DNA of 64,000 nucleotides from JBFHIZ01 sp963666475 (lineage in GTDB: Bacteria; Bacillota; Clostridia; Lachnospirales; Lachnospiraceae): the NCBI GenBank assembly GCA_963666475.2, contig CAXXJM010000001.1:1674001-1738000 (forward strand). Reading direction: 5' to 3'. The position numbers and the translations under genes were made by a program. The notes under the pieces are model-generated. The model did not search any database. It saw only the letters and a list, made by a program, of their open reading frames with translations, and was not told where the DNA came from. This document shows positions 15,935 to 24,967 of this stretch, in pieces. Within the stretch, counting starts at the first letter, position 1, and every line of letters begins with the position of its first letter.

Positions 15935-17224
15935 TTAGATACGAAAAGCATCCATTCCTGGATACACAGCTGCCTCTCCTAACATTTCTTCAATTCGAAG
16001 AAGCTGGTTGTATTTTGCTACACGCTCGAATCTACTCGGTGCCCCAGTTTTAATTTGGCAGGTATTCAATGCGACCGCTAGATCTGCAATTGTCGTATCC
16101 TCAGTTTCACCAGAACGATGCGAAGATATTGCGGTGTAACCTGCCTTATGTGCCATTTGTATTGCTTCTAATGTTTCAGAAACCGAACCAATTTGATTCA
16201 ACTTAATCAAAATCGAATTTCCACATCCAAGCTTTATACCTTTTCCTAATCGCTCTGTATTTGTAACAAACAAATCGTCACCGACCAATTGCACTTTATC
16301 TCCAAGCTGCTTTGTAAGTTCTACCCAGCCATCCCAGTCATTTTCATCCAACGCATCTTCAATCGAAATAATTGGATATTTTTCCACTAAATCTTTCCAA
16401 TGCGCAATCAGCTCTTGTGATGAATAGGTCACTCCTGCTTTCGGTAGTACATATTCTCCAACTTTCTTACCTTTCCATTCCGAAGCTGCTGCATCCATTG
16501 CAATCATAAAATCTTTGCCCGGTTCATATCCCGCTTTAATAATTGCTTCTATGATAAATAAAATAGCATCCTCGTCACTACCAAGGTCTGGAGCAAATCC
16601 ACCTTCATCCCCAACACTTGTAGCCAGTCCTTTTGCTTTCAGCAAAGATTGCAATGCATGAAATACTTCTGCACTCCATCGCAAACATTCCTTAAAGGAA
16701 GATGCTCCAACAGGCATGACCATAAACTCCTGTACATCTACTGTATTCGATGCATGTGCTCCACCATTGATAATGTTCATCATTGGCACTGGCAGTCTGG
16801 TCGCATTTGCGCCTCCTAAAAGTCGATACAATGGAATTTCCATCGCATTTGAGGCAGCTCTTACCGCTGCAATGGATACTGCAAGTATCGCATTTGCTCC
16901 AAGTTTTGACTTGTCTTTTGTGCCATCGGCTGCAATCATAGCCTGATCAACCGCATAAATATCCGATGCATCAATTCCAACAATTGCATCATTAATGACG
17001 GTGTTGATGTTATGTACTGCTTTCTGAACACCTTTTCCCAAATATCTTGCTTTATCTCCATCACGTAGCTCAAGCGCTTCAAACTCTCCAGTTGATGCTC
17101 CACTCGGAGCAGCACCTCTGCCCATCGTGCCATCAACCAAATATACTTCTGCTTCAACTGTTGGGTTTCCTCTTGAATCTAAAATTTCTCTTCCAATTAC
17201 TTTTTCAATTTTTAAATAATCCAT
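15935..17224 (-). CDS. eno: Enolase
   Basis: This glycolytic enzyme interconverts 2-phosphoglycerate and phosphoenolpyruvate. The 429-residue protein is full length, with the N-terminal REILDSRGNPTVE, the catalytic-loop segment SVGDEGGFAPD, the magnesium site region SIEDALDENDWDGW and SHRSGETEDT. The start at 17224 follows AAAGGAGAT. It is a single gene between terminators at 15864 and 17328. Its 5' untranslated region contains a short perfect hairpin (TCTGAT-TATT-ATCAGA, 17262-17277). Confidence 0.98.
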   Translation of the reverse strand: MDYLKIEKVIGREILDSRGNPTVEAEVYLVDGTMGRGAAPSGASTGEFEALELRDGDKARYLGKGVQKAVHNINTVINDAIVGIDASDIYAVDQAMIAADGTKDKSKLGANAILAVSIAAVRAASNAMEIPLYRLLGGANATRLPVPMMNIINGGAHASNTVDVQEFMVMPVGASSFKECLRWSAEVFHALQSLLKAKGLATSVGDEGGFAPDLGSDEDAILFIIEAIIKAGYEPGKDFMIAMDAAASEWKGKKVGEYVLPKAGVTYSSQELIAHWKDLVEKYPIISIEDALDENDWDGWVELTKQLGDKVQLVGDDLFVTNTERLGKGIKLGCGNSILIKLNQIGSVSETLEAIQMAHKAGYTAISSHRSGETEDTTIADLAVALNTCQIKTGAPSRFERVAKYNQLLRIEEMLGEAAVYPGMDAFRI

Positions 17225-17296
17225 ATGTCGATCTCCTTTCAAAATCTTTCAATCTATTTCTTCTGATTATTATCAGACAACTATCTGTTTTTTAAT

Positions 17297-17305
17297 ATTA
17301 TATCA
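17297..17305 (-). promoter_or_regulatory. Extended -10 promoter of eno
   Basis: On the minus strand TGATATAAT (a TGnTATAAT extended -10) lies about 75 bases upstream of the eno start. The -35 region is weak, as is usual for extended -10 promoters. Confidence 0.5.
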
Positions 17306-17327
17306 ATTAATTTATTTTTTCAAGTAG

Positions 17328-17361
17328 AAAAAGACGTAAATTTTATCTTTACGTCTTTTTT
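17328..17361 (-). terminator. Terminator of the SPFH/RHH operon
   Basis: AAAAAGACGTAAA and TTTACGTCTTTTT form a long stem around a short loop, just after the stop at 17371. Confidence 0.85.
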
Positions 17362-17370
17362 CCGAATTAA

Positions 17371-17574
17371 TTATTCGATATCCAACTCAATTTCTTCATC
17401 CAAATCAGTGGATACATATTTTCCATTTTTCTTTCTTTGTTTTACACATTCCGTAAGCAAATATTCAATCTGTCCATTCACGGAACGAAAGTCATCTTCC
17501 GCCCATGAAGCCAGTGCCTGATACAATTTTGCCGACACTCTTAATGGAATCTGTTTTTTATCTTTTTCATTCAA
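17371..17574 (-). CDS. Small ribbon-helix-helix (Arc-like) protein
   Basis: The 67-residue protein has IPLRVSAKLYQALASWAEDDFRSVNGQIEYLL, which fits a ribbon-helix-helix fold: a short strand, then two helices with the Ser-Val-Asn-x-x-Ile start of the second. It ends in an acidic tail. Start is TTG at 17574 with GGTGAT upstream. It follows the SPFH gene by 31 bases. Pairs of an SPFH protein and an Arc-like protein recur in clostridia. It may bind the tandem palindromes in the operon's own promoter (18645-18663), which is inference. Confidence 0.7.
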   Translation of the reverse strand: MNEKDKKQIPLRVSAKLYQALASWAEDDFRSVNGQIEYLLTECVKQRKKNGKYVSTDLDEEIELDIE

Positions 17575-17605
17575 AAAATCACCACTTCTCTATTATTCTT
17601 TCCTA

Positions 17606-18613
17606 TTAATACAAGCTTCCAGAATTTACAATTGGCTGAGCATCTTTATTTCCACACAATATCACCAGTAGATTTGAAACCATTGCTGCTTTTCGTTCCT
17701 CATCAAGCACAACGGTATCCGACTCGTTCAACTTTTCCAAAGCCATTTCCACCATGCTAACTGCACCGTCAACAATCATTTTTCTCGCATCAATAATCGC
17801 GGATGCCTGTTGTCTTTGTAACATTACTGCTGCAATTTCTGGTGCATAAGCTAAGTAGGTGATTTTCGCTTCAATAATTTCAAGTCCTGCATTTTCTACT
17901 TTTTTCTGAATTTCTTCTTTAATTTTTCGTGCTACGATTTCACTGGATCCACGTAAACTTCCTTCATCAGCCTCTCCATCTCCTGTTGTGTCAATATTAT
18001 TTGCAACATCATATGGATAAGTTCGAACAATACTGCGGAGAGACGCATCACATTGTAAAGATAAGAACTCTTTATAATTATCCACATCAAAAACTGCTTT
18101 TGCAGTATCCACAACTCTCCATGTAACAGCAATCCCAATTTCCACTGGATTTCCAAGACAATCATTAATTTTTTGTTTATTGTTGCTTAGTGTCATGATC
18201 TTCAACGAAATTTTCCTGTTTGGCATTTCTGCTGCAGCATTCATACCATACCCACTAAAGGAAATTGTTTGTTTATTTGCGCTATCTACGTCTGCACTTT
18301 GATTGAGTTTGGTTTTTGCTGCTGGGTTCACACTGCCACTAAAAGGATTGATGTAATAAAACCCATCTCCCTTTAAAGTCCCTACATATTTCCCGAACAA
18401 TGTAACAACAAGTGCTTCTTGTGGCTTTAGAACTCGAAGTCCAAGAAACGGAAACCATCCTATGCTGATCCAAATAATACTTACCACCAACAGTACAACC
18501 CATGAATTCAATGCACTTACAATACATAGAGCAATGGATCCTAAGTACAGGACTGAGAGAAGAAGCATCATCCCCATCCCATATTTATTTTTTTCTAATA
18601 TTTTTTCATTCAT
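17606..18613 (-). CDS. SPFH/Band 7 domain membrane protein
   Basis: The 335-residue protein has two N-terminal hydrophobic segments (about 14-60), then an SPFH domain (about 65-290) with PQEALVVTLFGKYVGT, VTWRVVDTAKAVFDVDNY, and the long amphipathic helix KKVENAGLEIIEAKITYLAYAPEI...MLQRQQASAI. SPFH proteins form membrane-bound oligomers and organise membrane microdomains. This one is of the bacterial type often annotated as a stomatin/slipin-like protein. It has an AAGGAG site, and the promoter has tandem palindromes. A small ribbon-helix-helix gene follows it. Confidence 0.88.
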   Translation of the reverse strand: MNEKILEKNKYGMGMMLLLSVLYLGSIALCIVSALNSWVVLLVVSIIWISIGWFPFLGLRVLKPQEALVVTLFGKYVGTLKGDGFYYINPFSGSVNPAAKTKLNQSADVDSANKQTISFSGYGMNAAAEMPNRKISLKIMTLSNNKQKINDCLGNPVEIGIAVTWRVVDTAKAVFDVDNYKEFLSLQCDASLRSIVRTYPYDVANNIDTTGDGEADEGSLRGSSEIVARKIKEEIQKKVENAGLEIIEAKITYLAYAPEIAAVMLQRQQASAIIDARKMIVDGAVSMVEMALEKLNESDTVVLDEERKAAMVSNLLVILCGNKDAQPIVNSGSLY

Positions 18614-18644
18614 AACAAAGTTCTCCTTCCGAACAACATCTAAT

Positions 18645-18663
18645 TGATATCATAATGATATCA
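18645..18663. promoter_or_regulatory. Tandem TGATATCA palindromes in the SPFH promoter
   Basis: TGATATCA occurs at 18645-18652 and again at 18656-18663, three bases apart, so the 19-bp whole is itself nearly palindromic. It overlaps the -10 element and probable start site of the promoter at 18655-18683, the position of a repressor operator. Confidence 0.55.
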
Positions 18664-18683
18664 TCACAATTTCATTTTGTCAA
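18655..18683 (-). promoter_or_regulatory. Promoter of the SPFH operon
   Basis: On the minus strand a perfect TTGACA (18683-18678) is followed after 17 bases by TATCAT (18660-18655). Confidence 0.75.
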
Positions 18684-18685
18684 AC

Positions 18686-18719
18686 AAAAAAGGACTATTG
18701 AGCAATCAACAGTCCTTTT
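18686..18719 (-). terminator. Terminator of the toroid-like protein gene
   Basis: A broken stem, AAAAAAGGACT with AGTCCTTTT plus inner TTGA/TCAA around GCAA, follows the stop at 18768 on the minus strand. Confidence 0.8.
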
Positions 18720-18767
18720 CCTCCCACATAAGAATAGATTCACGATTTTTCTATCCTTACTCATTTC

Positions 18768-19670
18768 TTATTTCATATGTTTCATATAGTTACAGTTCTT
18801 AATAATCAACTCACACTTCCACCAGTTTTCTGCAACCTTCCATGCTTCTGAATATCCACTCCAAGACCAAGTGATTCCCCACGTGCCGTCTTCAAGTTGT
18901 GTTTGATCTATGAAATCAAGTTCATACTCTGCTATTTTTTTAATCTCAGGATAAAATTCATCTTGTTTCGAAGAGAGAAACATCGATGGTTTACACAAAT
19001 AATCCGTCTCCCATCTACTAATATCATAAGCCACACATTCTTTTACCTGTCGATTAAGCAGACTTTTTAGTGCAATAATATCAATAATTTGATGTCCAGA
19101 AGCCTTACCCAAATAGTGATAGAGTCTAACAAAACAAGCCAGGACGTGCATTTCTACCGGAGAATGAATAGATTGCAAATATTGTATGGACTCTTGCACC
19201 AAACGAACCCCCAGTTCCATCTCAGGGCTGTCAGGTTTTGCAAAGTACACCATAAACCCAGCTAGCGCCGCCGTTGGATTATAATTATTTTTATTTTTTT
19301 TCTCATATTCCCACCATGGGGCGTGGGGAAACGCATTGTTTGAAGAGATGGTATTACCCCACGTTGTTCCATCGAAAGAATCTCCACTCATCAAATAACG
19401 AAGTATTCCTTGAACCATTGGGTGATCTTGATCTTCCATACCCATTTCAAAAAGTATTTCCGTAGCTGCCCAAGTCTGTATTGGCGAAGAGTTCGGATTC
19501 CAAAAATCTGGTTCCACCGCATGCCCAAATCCGCCATCCGGATTTTGATACTTTTCGAGAACTTGCAGTACATTTTCTCTGGTTCCATTTTCCATTAAAT
19601 ACTGCCATCTCGCCAAATCTAACGGTCTTGCATTTCTATAAATATATTTTTTTGCTTTGTTAAAATCCAT
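18768..19670 (-). CDS. Alpha/alpha-toroid (prenyltransferase/squalene-cyclase-like) protein
   Basis: The 300-residue protein shows repeats of the type seen in alpha/alpha toroids: YQNPDGGFGHAVEPD near the N-terminus, WAATEILFEMG in the middle and QLEDGTWGITWSWSGYSEAWKVAENWWK near the C-terminus. These QNPDGGFG and DGTWG motifs resemble the QW-type repeats of squalene cyclases and prenyltransferase beta subunits. The acidic catalytic motif of cyclases (DxDD) is not present, so the function is unknown. The start at 19670 has AAAGGAG upstream. It is a single gene, divergent from the alcohol dehydrogenase. Confidence 0.7.
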   Translation of the reverse strand: MDFNKAKKYIYRNARPLDLARWQYLMENGTRENVLQVLEKYQNPDGGFGHAVEPDFWNPNSSPIQTWAATEILFEMGMEDQDHPMVQGILRYLMSGDSFDGTTWGNTISSNNAFPHAPWWEYEKKNKNNYNPTAALAGFMVYFAKPDSPEMELGVRLVQESIQYLQSIHSPVEMHVLACFVRLYHYLGKASGHQIIDIIALKSLLNRQVKECVAYDISRWETDYLCKPSMFLSSKQDEFYPEIKKIAEYELDFIDQTQLEDGTWGITWSWSGYSEAWKVAENWWKCELIIKNCNYMKHMK

Positions 19671-19713
19671 TTTTATTTCTCCTTTAGTCATATTTTATTA
19701 CACAATCATTAGT

Positions 19714-19799
19714 TATGTAAAGTTGTTTTATTGACAATATTATAACATTTGACAAAGTTATCTCGCAATTATATCATTATTATAGGATTACTTTACATA
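19714..19799. repeat. Inverted 10-bp repeats flanking the adh promoter
   Basis: TATGTAAAGT (19714-19723) recurs as its exact reverse complement ACTTTACATA (19790-19799). The two copies bracket the plus-strand promoter. A single regulator could bind both. Confidence 0.45.
19749..19777 (+). promoter_or_regulatory. Promoter of the alcohol dehydrogenase gene
   Basis: Perfect TTGACA (19749-19754), 17-base spacer, TATCAT (19772-19777), giving a leader of about 60 bases before ATG 19847. Confidence 0.75.
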
Positions 19800-19846
19800 C
19801 ACAGGAAAATAAACAATGCGTGCTATGCACACAGATTGGAGCAATT

Positions 19847-21022
19847 ATGAATTATACTTCAGATCTTAGAAAATTTGTTGCACCTGAAATTATCACCGGA
19901 CTAAATTCCCGGCTATTGATTAGTCGATACATCCAACATTTCGGTTCAATGAAGCCAATGATCGTTTCAGATAAAAACCTCACTCAAAAACCGTGGTTTT
20001 TGGATATCATACAAGAAATTGTTCCCGTAGTTCATTCCTATATAATTTTTGATGATGTCACATCCAATCCTAGAGACTATGAAGTAATGAAAGGTGCTGA
20101 GCTCTTTATTAAGGAACGTTGCGACTTAATCATCGCAATTGGTGGTGGTAGTCCAATTGACTGCGCAAAGGGAATTTGCATTGTATCAACAAATGGTGGT
20201 CATATTATTGATTACGAAGGTGTAGACGAAATCAACTTACCTGGTCCACCTCTAATTTGTATTCCAACTACTTCTGGTGCTTCTGCTGATGTATCTCAGT
20301 TTGCAATTATCGGAGACAGTTCTACTAAAATAAAAAAAGCCATTATCAGTAAGAAAGTAGTACCCGACTTGGCTCTACTAGATGCAACTCCTTTAACAAC
20401 AATGGATCCCTACCTAACCGCCTGCACTGGAATGGATGCTTTAACACATGCCATAGAAGCTTTTGTCTCAAATGCAAGTTCACACCTTTCCGATGTTCAT
20501 GCCCTAGAAGCCATAAATCTAATCAATGATAACATCGAAGCTGCCATTTCTCCAAATCGCTCAATCGAAACTCTTCATCGAATGATGCTTGGCTCATTGC
20601 AGGCTGGACTCGCATTTTCGAACGCAAGCCTTGGCTTAGTTCACGCAATGGCTCACAGCATGGGCGGTCTCCTTGATCTCCCTCATGGAGAATGCAATAG
20701 CATTTTATTAGAACATGTCATCGATTTAAATTTCGACTCTGCCTCCAAGGAGTATCGTGAAATCGCGTTAAAAATGAATTTGCCAGTACAAGAAATCTCC
20801 GATCAAGAAGTTAAAAACTTATTAATCAATCGCATCCGTATGCTTCGTACCAATCTCGGGATCAAAGAGTTTGAGAGTGTTTCAAATTTACCAGAAAACA
20901 TATACGACTCACTCTCTGAAAACGCATTAAATGATCCATGTATCATTACAAATCCCAAAAAAGTAACGAAAGAAGATGCAAAGTCTATTTTTCAAGCAGT
21001 CATCCAAAAAAACAATTCATAG
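19847..21022 (+). CDS. Iron-containing alcohol dehydrogenase
   Basis: The 391-residue protein is a group III dehydrogenase, with the NAD-binding GGGSPIDCAKGI and the metal-site segments DALTHAIEAF and HAMAHSMGGLLDLPHGECN, which supply the conserved His ligands. Members reduce aldehydes to alcohols in fermentation, or act on 1,2-propanediol, 1,3-propanediol or butanol; the substrate is not fixed by sequence. The start at 19847 follows TTGGAG by six bases. The GGDEF/HD-GYP gene follows after 39 bases on the same strand, so co-transcription is likely. Confidence 0.93.
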   Translation: MNYTSDLRKFVAPEIITGLNSRLLISRYIQHFGSMKPMIVSDKNLTQKPWFLDIIQEIVPVVHSYIIFDDVTSNPRDYEVMKGAELFIKERCDLIIAIGGGSPIDCAKGICIVSTNGGHIIDYEGVDEINLPGPPLICIPTTSGASADVSQFAIIGDSSTKIKKAIISKKVVPDLALLDATPLTTMDPYLTACTGMDALTHAIEAFVSNASSHLSDVHALEAINLINDNIEAAISPNRSIETLHRMMLGSLQAGLAFSNASLGLVHAMAHSMGGLLDLPHGECNSILLEHVIDLNFDSASKEYREIALKMNLPVQEISDQEVKNLLINRIRMLRTNLGIKEFESVSNLPENIYDSLSENALNDPCIITNPKKVTKEDAKSIFQAVIQKNNS

Positions 21023-21061
21023 AGAGATTTCTGAAATACAGGAATCCACCATGGTGAGCAT

Positions 21062-22561
21062 ATGAACAATCTACCTTTTGATCGAAATAATTCCATAGAG
21101 AAAAAAAAGATCGACCGAGACTCAATTATTGGACTTGGTGAAGCTTCTTTTCGTAAAAATTATTATTCTGAATTACAAGAGAAAATTCACGATCTCGAGC
21201 AGATAATCGCTAGAAACCAAGGGATTATTACAACGATGCCTGACTTATTGTTGCTATATGATCTCACAGGGAATGTACAGATTTATTCCGATTCTGCATG
21301 TAGTGAAGATCCTGTGTTATCCATATTTTTGAATTCTCCCGATATGAATTTCCTGATTTCTGAACCCGCGAAGTTGGTAAGAAGAGATCACAATTTTCTA
21401 ATCAAAGAATTTCAAATTGATACGCATGGGAAATCCTATTATTTTGAAGGGCGTTTTCGCACCATAGAATCAAACGAAGTTCTCATAATTATTCGCAATA
21501 TAACAACCATCAAGCAAATGATTTTAAACCTTCAGGAAACTGCACTCTTGGATTCATTAACAAATTTATATAATCGAAGGGTCTTTGAGAAAAAAATGAG
21601 GCACTTAAATCTTCGAAACATTTCTAAAATATCTGTTATTTCCATCGATATCAATGGTTTGAAATTTATCAATGACACACTTGGGCATTTGGCCGGTGAT
21701 TCCATCATAAAAAAAACAGCGGAGTTGATTTCCACCTGTTTCCCAGAGCGATGTTTAAAAGCAAGAGTAGGTGGTGACGAATTTGCAATTATTACAGAGG
21801 GTTTGTCTGAAAAGGAAATCGAAAAAAAATTAAAAATGCTGTCAAAAAATGCCGAACAGCTTTCGGAACTCGCAAATCTTTCAAAACTCTCACTTTCCTA
21901 CGGATATGGATTTCACCAAAGTGGTATCGTTAATATGCAATACTTATTTCAAACCGCTGATGATCACATGTATCAAAGCAAACTTTTAATGAAGGAAAGC
22001 ATTCGTGGAACATTTGTTAAAACCTTTATGAAGGCACTTGAGGCAAAAGATTACGTATCGGAAGGCCATACGGAACGTATGGAGGACTTAGCCGTGTTAA
22101 TCAGTGAGGATTTAGATTTGCACCAGGATCAAATCGACCGAATCATTCTTCTTACAAAATTTCATGACATCGGCAAAATCGGAATCCCTGATAACATTCT
22201 AAAAAAACCCGGAAAACTCACCAATGATGAATGGAAAGTAATGCGTTCACATACCTCGATTGGAGAGCGAATTGCCTTTGAATCGATTGAAATCAGGGAT
22301 ATCGCACCTCTTATTTTACATCACCACGAAAGGTATGATGGCAAGGGATACCCATCTGGTATTTCTGGAGAGGACATTCCAATCGAAGATCGTATTCTTT
22401 GTATCGTTGACAGCTTTGATGCCATGACAAATGATCGGCCTTATCACAAAGCAATTACTACAGAAGAGGCAGTAAAGGAAATAATAGAATGCTCTCAGTC
22501 ACAATTTGATCCAGTTATTGTTGATTCATTTCTTCGGGTCTACAAAAAGATCTATGCTTAG
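21062..22561 (+). CDS. GGDEF plus HD-GYP signalling protein
   Basis: The 499-residue soluble protein has an N-terminal PAS-like sensor region (about 45-155), a GGDEF domain with an intact GGDEF motif near residue 236 (RVGGDEFAII), and a C-terminal HD-GYP domain with FHDIGKIG near 366, HHHERYDGKGYPSG and DSFDAMTNDRPY. Both the cyclase and the phosphodiesterase signatures look complete, so it could make or degrade cyclic di-GMP (or a related dinucleotide). The final 47 bases overlap the end of the convergent beta-lactamase-like gene, with no terminator visible between them. Confidence 0.93.
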   Translation: MNNLPFDRNNSIEKKKIDRDSIIGLGEASFRKNYYSELQEKIHDLEQIIARNQGIITTMPDLLLLYDLTGNVQIYSDSACSEDPVLSIFLNSPDMNFLISEPAKLVRRDHNFLIKEFQIDTHGKSYYFEGRFRTIESNEVLIIIRNITTIKQMILNLQETALLDSLTNLYNRRVFEKKMRHLNLRNISKISVISIDINGLKFINDTLGHLAGDSIIKKTAELISTCFPERCLKARVGGDEFAIITEGLSEKEIEKKLKMLSKNAEQLSELANLSKLSLSYGYGFHQSGIVNMQYLFQTADDHMYQSKLLMKESIRGTFVKTFMKALEAKDYVSEGHTERMEDLAVLISEDLDLHQDQIDRIILLTKFHDIGKIGIPDNILKKPGKLTNDEWKVMRSHTSIGERIAFESIEIRDIAPLILHHHERYDGKGYPSGISGEDIPIEDRILCIVDSFDAMTNDRPYHKAITTEEAVKEIIECSQSQFDPVIVDSFLRVYKKIYA

Positions 22562-23963
22562 CCGAAGCAGTCCCTTTGAACTCACTAAAAAATAACTCAT
22601 TCGTACTTTTTACACGAACCGACAATCGTTCATCTTTCCATGCGAAATTAAAACTGGCATGTCCTTGTTCTTCATATGCCATATATATGTGAACAAAAAA
22701 CTGACCATGCTTCCAATAGCATTCGCTTTCATAATGATGCTCTGTTCCGGCCAAAATTCCGTGCAGAGCATCCTTTTTTTCTCCAAAACGTATGTGATAG
22801 GAACGATGTTTGGTTTCGAGGTAAAATACCTCTTCCTCCCAATCGAAACATATTTTCTCCCAACCCATATCATTTTCATAAAAGATGAAATCTTCATTAT
22901 TTGTTCTTTTATGAATCTCATGCATCGTGAAATGATTTTGCTTTTGTTGTTCTTCTTTTATATACTCCCTTGTATTGCGTATGTCGTCATTCGAATCTAA
23001 ATTCTCTAAAAACGGATAAATACAATCAAAAAAACAATCATGCAAAATTTGCAATCCCGCTGGATTTCCAATCGTATCTGCCATAGTAAGGAAGCAAAAG
23101 TCCTTTTCTGGGAAACATACCGCCAGCTGACCTCCCATTCCATACATCATAAAGCCTTCTTCTCTAGGCATCCAGAACATGTAACCATATCCATACTGTT
23201 CATCAATAGTTGGATGTAGGTCCGTAGAACTTTGATTGGTTAACGCATCCGTTAAAAATGACGATGGATAGACTTCTTTTCCAGAAACAAATCCACCACG
23301 GTTACATAAAACTGCAACACGAGCAACATCTCGAAGTGTGCACATTAGCCCTGTACCACCTTGAGAAATGCCAACTGGATCTTCTATTATATAAGCAGAG
23401 TCTGAAAAACCGATTTCGTTTAGAAAATGCTCTCTCATGTAATCGAGCATTTTCTTACCTGTCAACTTTTCCACAAGTGCTGATAATACATGAGAAGAAG
23501 ACGTATCATATGAGAATACGGTTCCCGGGATATGATCTGGCTCCACTTGAAAAAAAGTCGCTGTCCAATCATTATTTACCTCTTGTTTATATGTCGTTTT
23601 CTCAAAACATGTTCGCATTTTTAACATATCTCTGATTGTCATTTCTTCACACCATGGATGCAAATGATCTTTTTGAAATTTTTCGGGAAAATACTCACAA
23701 ATTTTATCATCTAATGAAATCATATGTTCTTTCTCTAGCAAGCCAATTGCCAATGCAGTAAAGCTTTTTGTGATAGAATACATCCGATGATTCGTATGTT
23801 CGTCATATATTCCCATATATTTTTCTTCAAGAATATCCGTCCCTTTAAGCAACATATATCCATGTAGTCGAATGTGCTGTTTGTTGATTTTTTGCTCGAA
23901 CCTACGCATCGCCTCTTCTGGGATTCCATATTTTATCGCACTTGTCATTGAAAATTGAATCAT
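22515..23963 (-). CDS. Beta-lactamase-family serine hydrolase (class C/PBP-like)
   Basis: The 482-residue protein carries the SxxK motif (Ser63-Ile-Thr-Lys66) in MYSITKSFTA and a Tyr-centred second motif in VFSYDTSSSHVLS, as in the beta-lactamase/esterase EstB/DD-peptidase superfamily. The C-terminal 130 residues form an additional domain of unknown role. There is no signal peptide, so a cytosolic esterase-like function is more likely than antibiotic resistance. The start at 23963 follows GGAGGAAAAC. The stop region overlaps the GGDEF gene by 47 bases on the other strand. Confidence 0.85.
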   Translation of the reverse strand: MIQFSMTSAIKYGIPEEAMRRFEQKINKQHIRLHGYMLLKGTDILEEKYMGIYDEHTNHRMYSITKSFTALAIGLLEKEHMISLDDKICEYFPEKFQKDHLHPWCEEMTIRDMLKMRTCFEKTTYKQEVNNDWTATFFQVEPDHIPGTVFSYDTSSSHVLSALVEKLTGKKMLDYMREHFLNEIGFSDSAYIIEDPVGISQGGTGLMCTLRDVARVAVLCNRGGFVSGKEVYPSSFLTDALTNQSSTDLHPTIDEQYGYGYMFWMPREEGFMMYGMGGQLAVCFPEKDFCFLTMADTIGNPAGLQILHDCFFDCIYPFLENLDSNDDIRNTREYIKEEQQKQNHFTMHEIHKRTNNEDFIFYENDMGWEKICFDWEEEVFYLETKHRSYHIRFGEKKDALHGILAGTEHHYESECYWKHGQFFVHIYMAYEEQGHASFNFAWKDERLSVRVKSTNELFFSEFKGTASAKHRSFCRPEEMNQQ

Positions 23964-24030
23964 GTTTTCCTCCATAGACATTGTTTTTGTTATCTTTTAT
24001 TTTATCACAGCCCAGAAAAAAGAGAAATAA

Positions 24031-24061
24031 AAAAGCGATGCAAAAGAAACGCATCGCTTTA
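24031..24061 (-). terminator. Terminator of the HAD phosphatase gene
   Basis: AAAGCGATGC and GCATCGCTTT form a 10-bp stem with a T-run on the minus strand. The stem overlaps the stop codon at 24059. Confidence 0.8.
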
Positions 24062-24778
24062 TGCTTCTATCCGAATCAACTCCAAAACATGTCCTATATC
24101 ACCATCTTCAAATACGTACTTACATATTGGTAATTCTTCCTTTGGTGAAATCGCAGTTTTTAAATAACAAGCGTCCAATCCAACTGCTTTGGCTCCAATA
24201 ATATCTGTACTCCCATCATTACCAATCATAATACTTTCGGAACATATTAGTTGATGTTTCTCGATTAATCTTTCAAAAAAGTGCACATCCGGTTTTTTGC
24301 ATCCCTCGTCAGATGAGATGAACACATCATCAAAGTATGGTAATAATCCACTCTCTTCCAATTCTCTCCACGTAAAAATCCGTTGGGCGTTCGACAATAG
24401 AAAAATCTTTTTCCCTGCTTCCCTAAGACTTTTAAGAACGAAAAAAGTATTCTGATATGGTGCAATCATTACCGTTGAAATCTTACGAAACATCTCCCCC
24501 GCTTCCCATATTTCCTTTTTTGTTGCGTCTGGTTTTTTTCTAAGATACAACGTTGCAAATACCTTTTCCAAATCAATTTCCGAATATTTAAATACAGTCT
24601 TGACGGTTGACAATTTTCCAACCTCTTTCAAATATGCTTCCTTCAATTCATCACCACAATACGATACCCCTTGATCACAAAGCCACGAAGCAAATTGATT
24701 CCAAACCGTATCACTTACTTCATCTGTCCTAATATCAAGCAGGGTCCCGTATAAATCAAAAATATAATTCTGATACAT
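24059..24778 (-). CDS. HAD-superfamily hydrolase (subfamily IA)
   Basis: The 239-residue protein has motif I FDLYGTLLD (nucleophile Asp8; the acid/base position is Tyr10, a known variation in haloacid-dehalogenase-like members), motif II LLSNAQ, a lysine in GCKKPDVHFFE and motif IV MIGNDGSTDIIGA. A helical cap domain occupies about residues 15-90. It is a probable small-molecule phosphatase; the substrate is unknown. The start at 24778 follows GAGGTG by six bases, which excludes the seven in-frame codons upstream. Confidence 0.88.
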   Translation of the reverse strand: MYQNYIFDLYGTLLDIRTDEVSDTVWNQFASWLCDQGVSYCGDELKEAYLKEVGKLSTVKTVFKYSEIDLEKVFATLYLRKKPDATKKEIWEAGEMFRKISTVMIAPYQNTFFVLKSLREAGKKIFLLSNAQRIFTWRELEESGLLPYFDDVFISSDEGCKKPDVHFFERLIEKHQLICSESIMIGNDGSTDIIGAKAVGLDACYLKTAISPKEELPICKYVFEDGDIGHVLELIRIEA

Positions 24779-24890
24779 TTGACACACCTCATATTTCATA
24801 TTTTACATCAGTATACCATTTTTTATCTTTCGCTCACATCATTTTTTTATCCAATCCATATCAATTTTTTACGAAATCACCATCACCATG

Positions 24891-24919
24891 TTGCAGTATC
24901 CTTTCCAAGCTATTATATT
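24891..24919 (+). promoter_or_regulatory. Promoter of the GH31 gene
   Basis: TTGCAG (24891-24896), 17 bases, TATATT (24914-24919), about 50 bases ahead of ATG 24968. Confidence 0.6.
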
Positions 24920-24967
24920 GTAATTAGAATTGTAGAAGTCTGACTTCAAATGAAAGGAAATATCATA

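Noticed and set aside
17262..17277. Hairpin in the eno leader as an attenuator
   Set aside because: The 6-bp AT-rich stem has no T-run and no competing structure; it is noted in the eno entry only.
22515..23963. Antibiotic-resistance beta-lactamase
   Set aside because: No signal peptide, an additional C-terminal domain and a non-standard second motif make a cytosolic esterase-like enzyme more likely.
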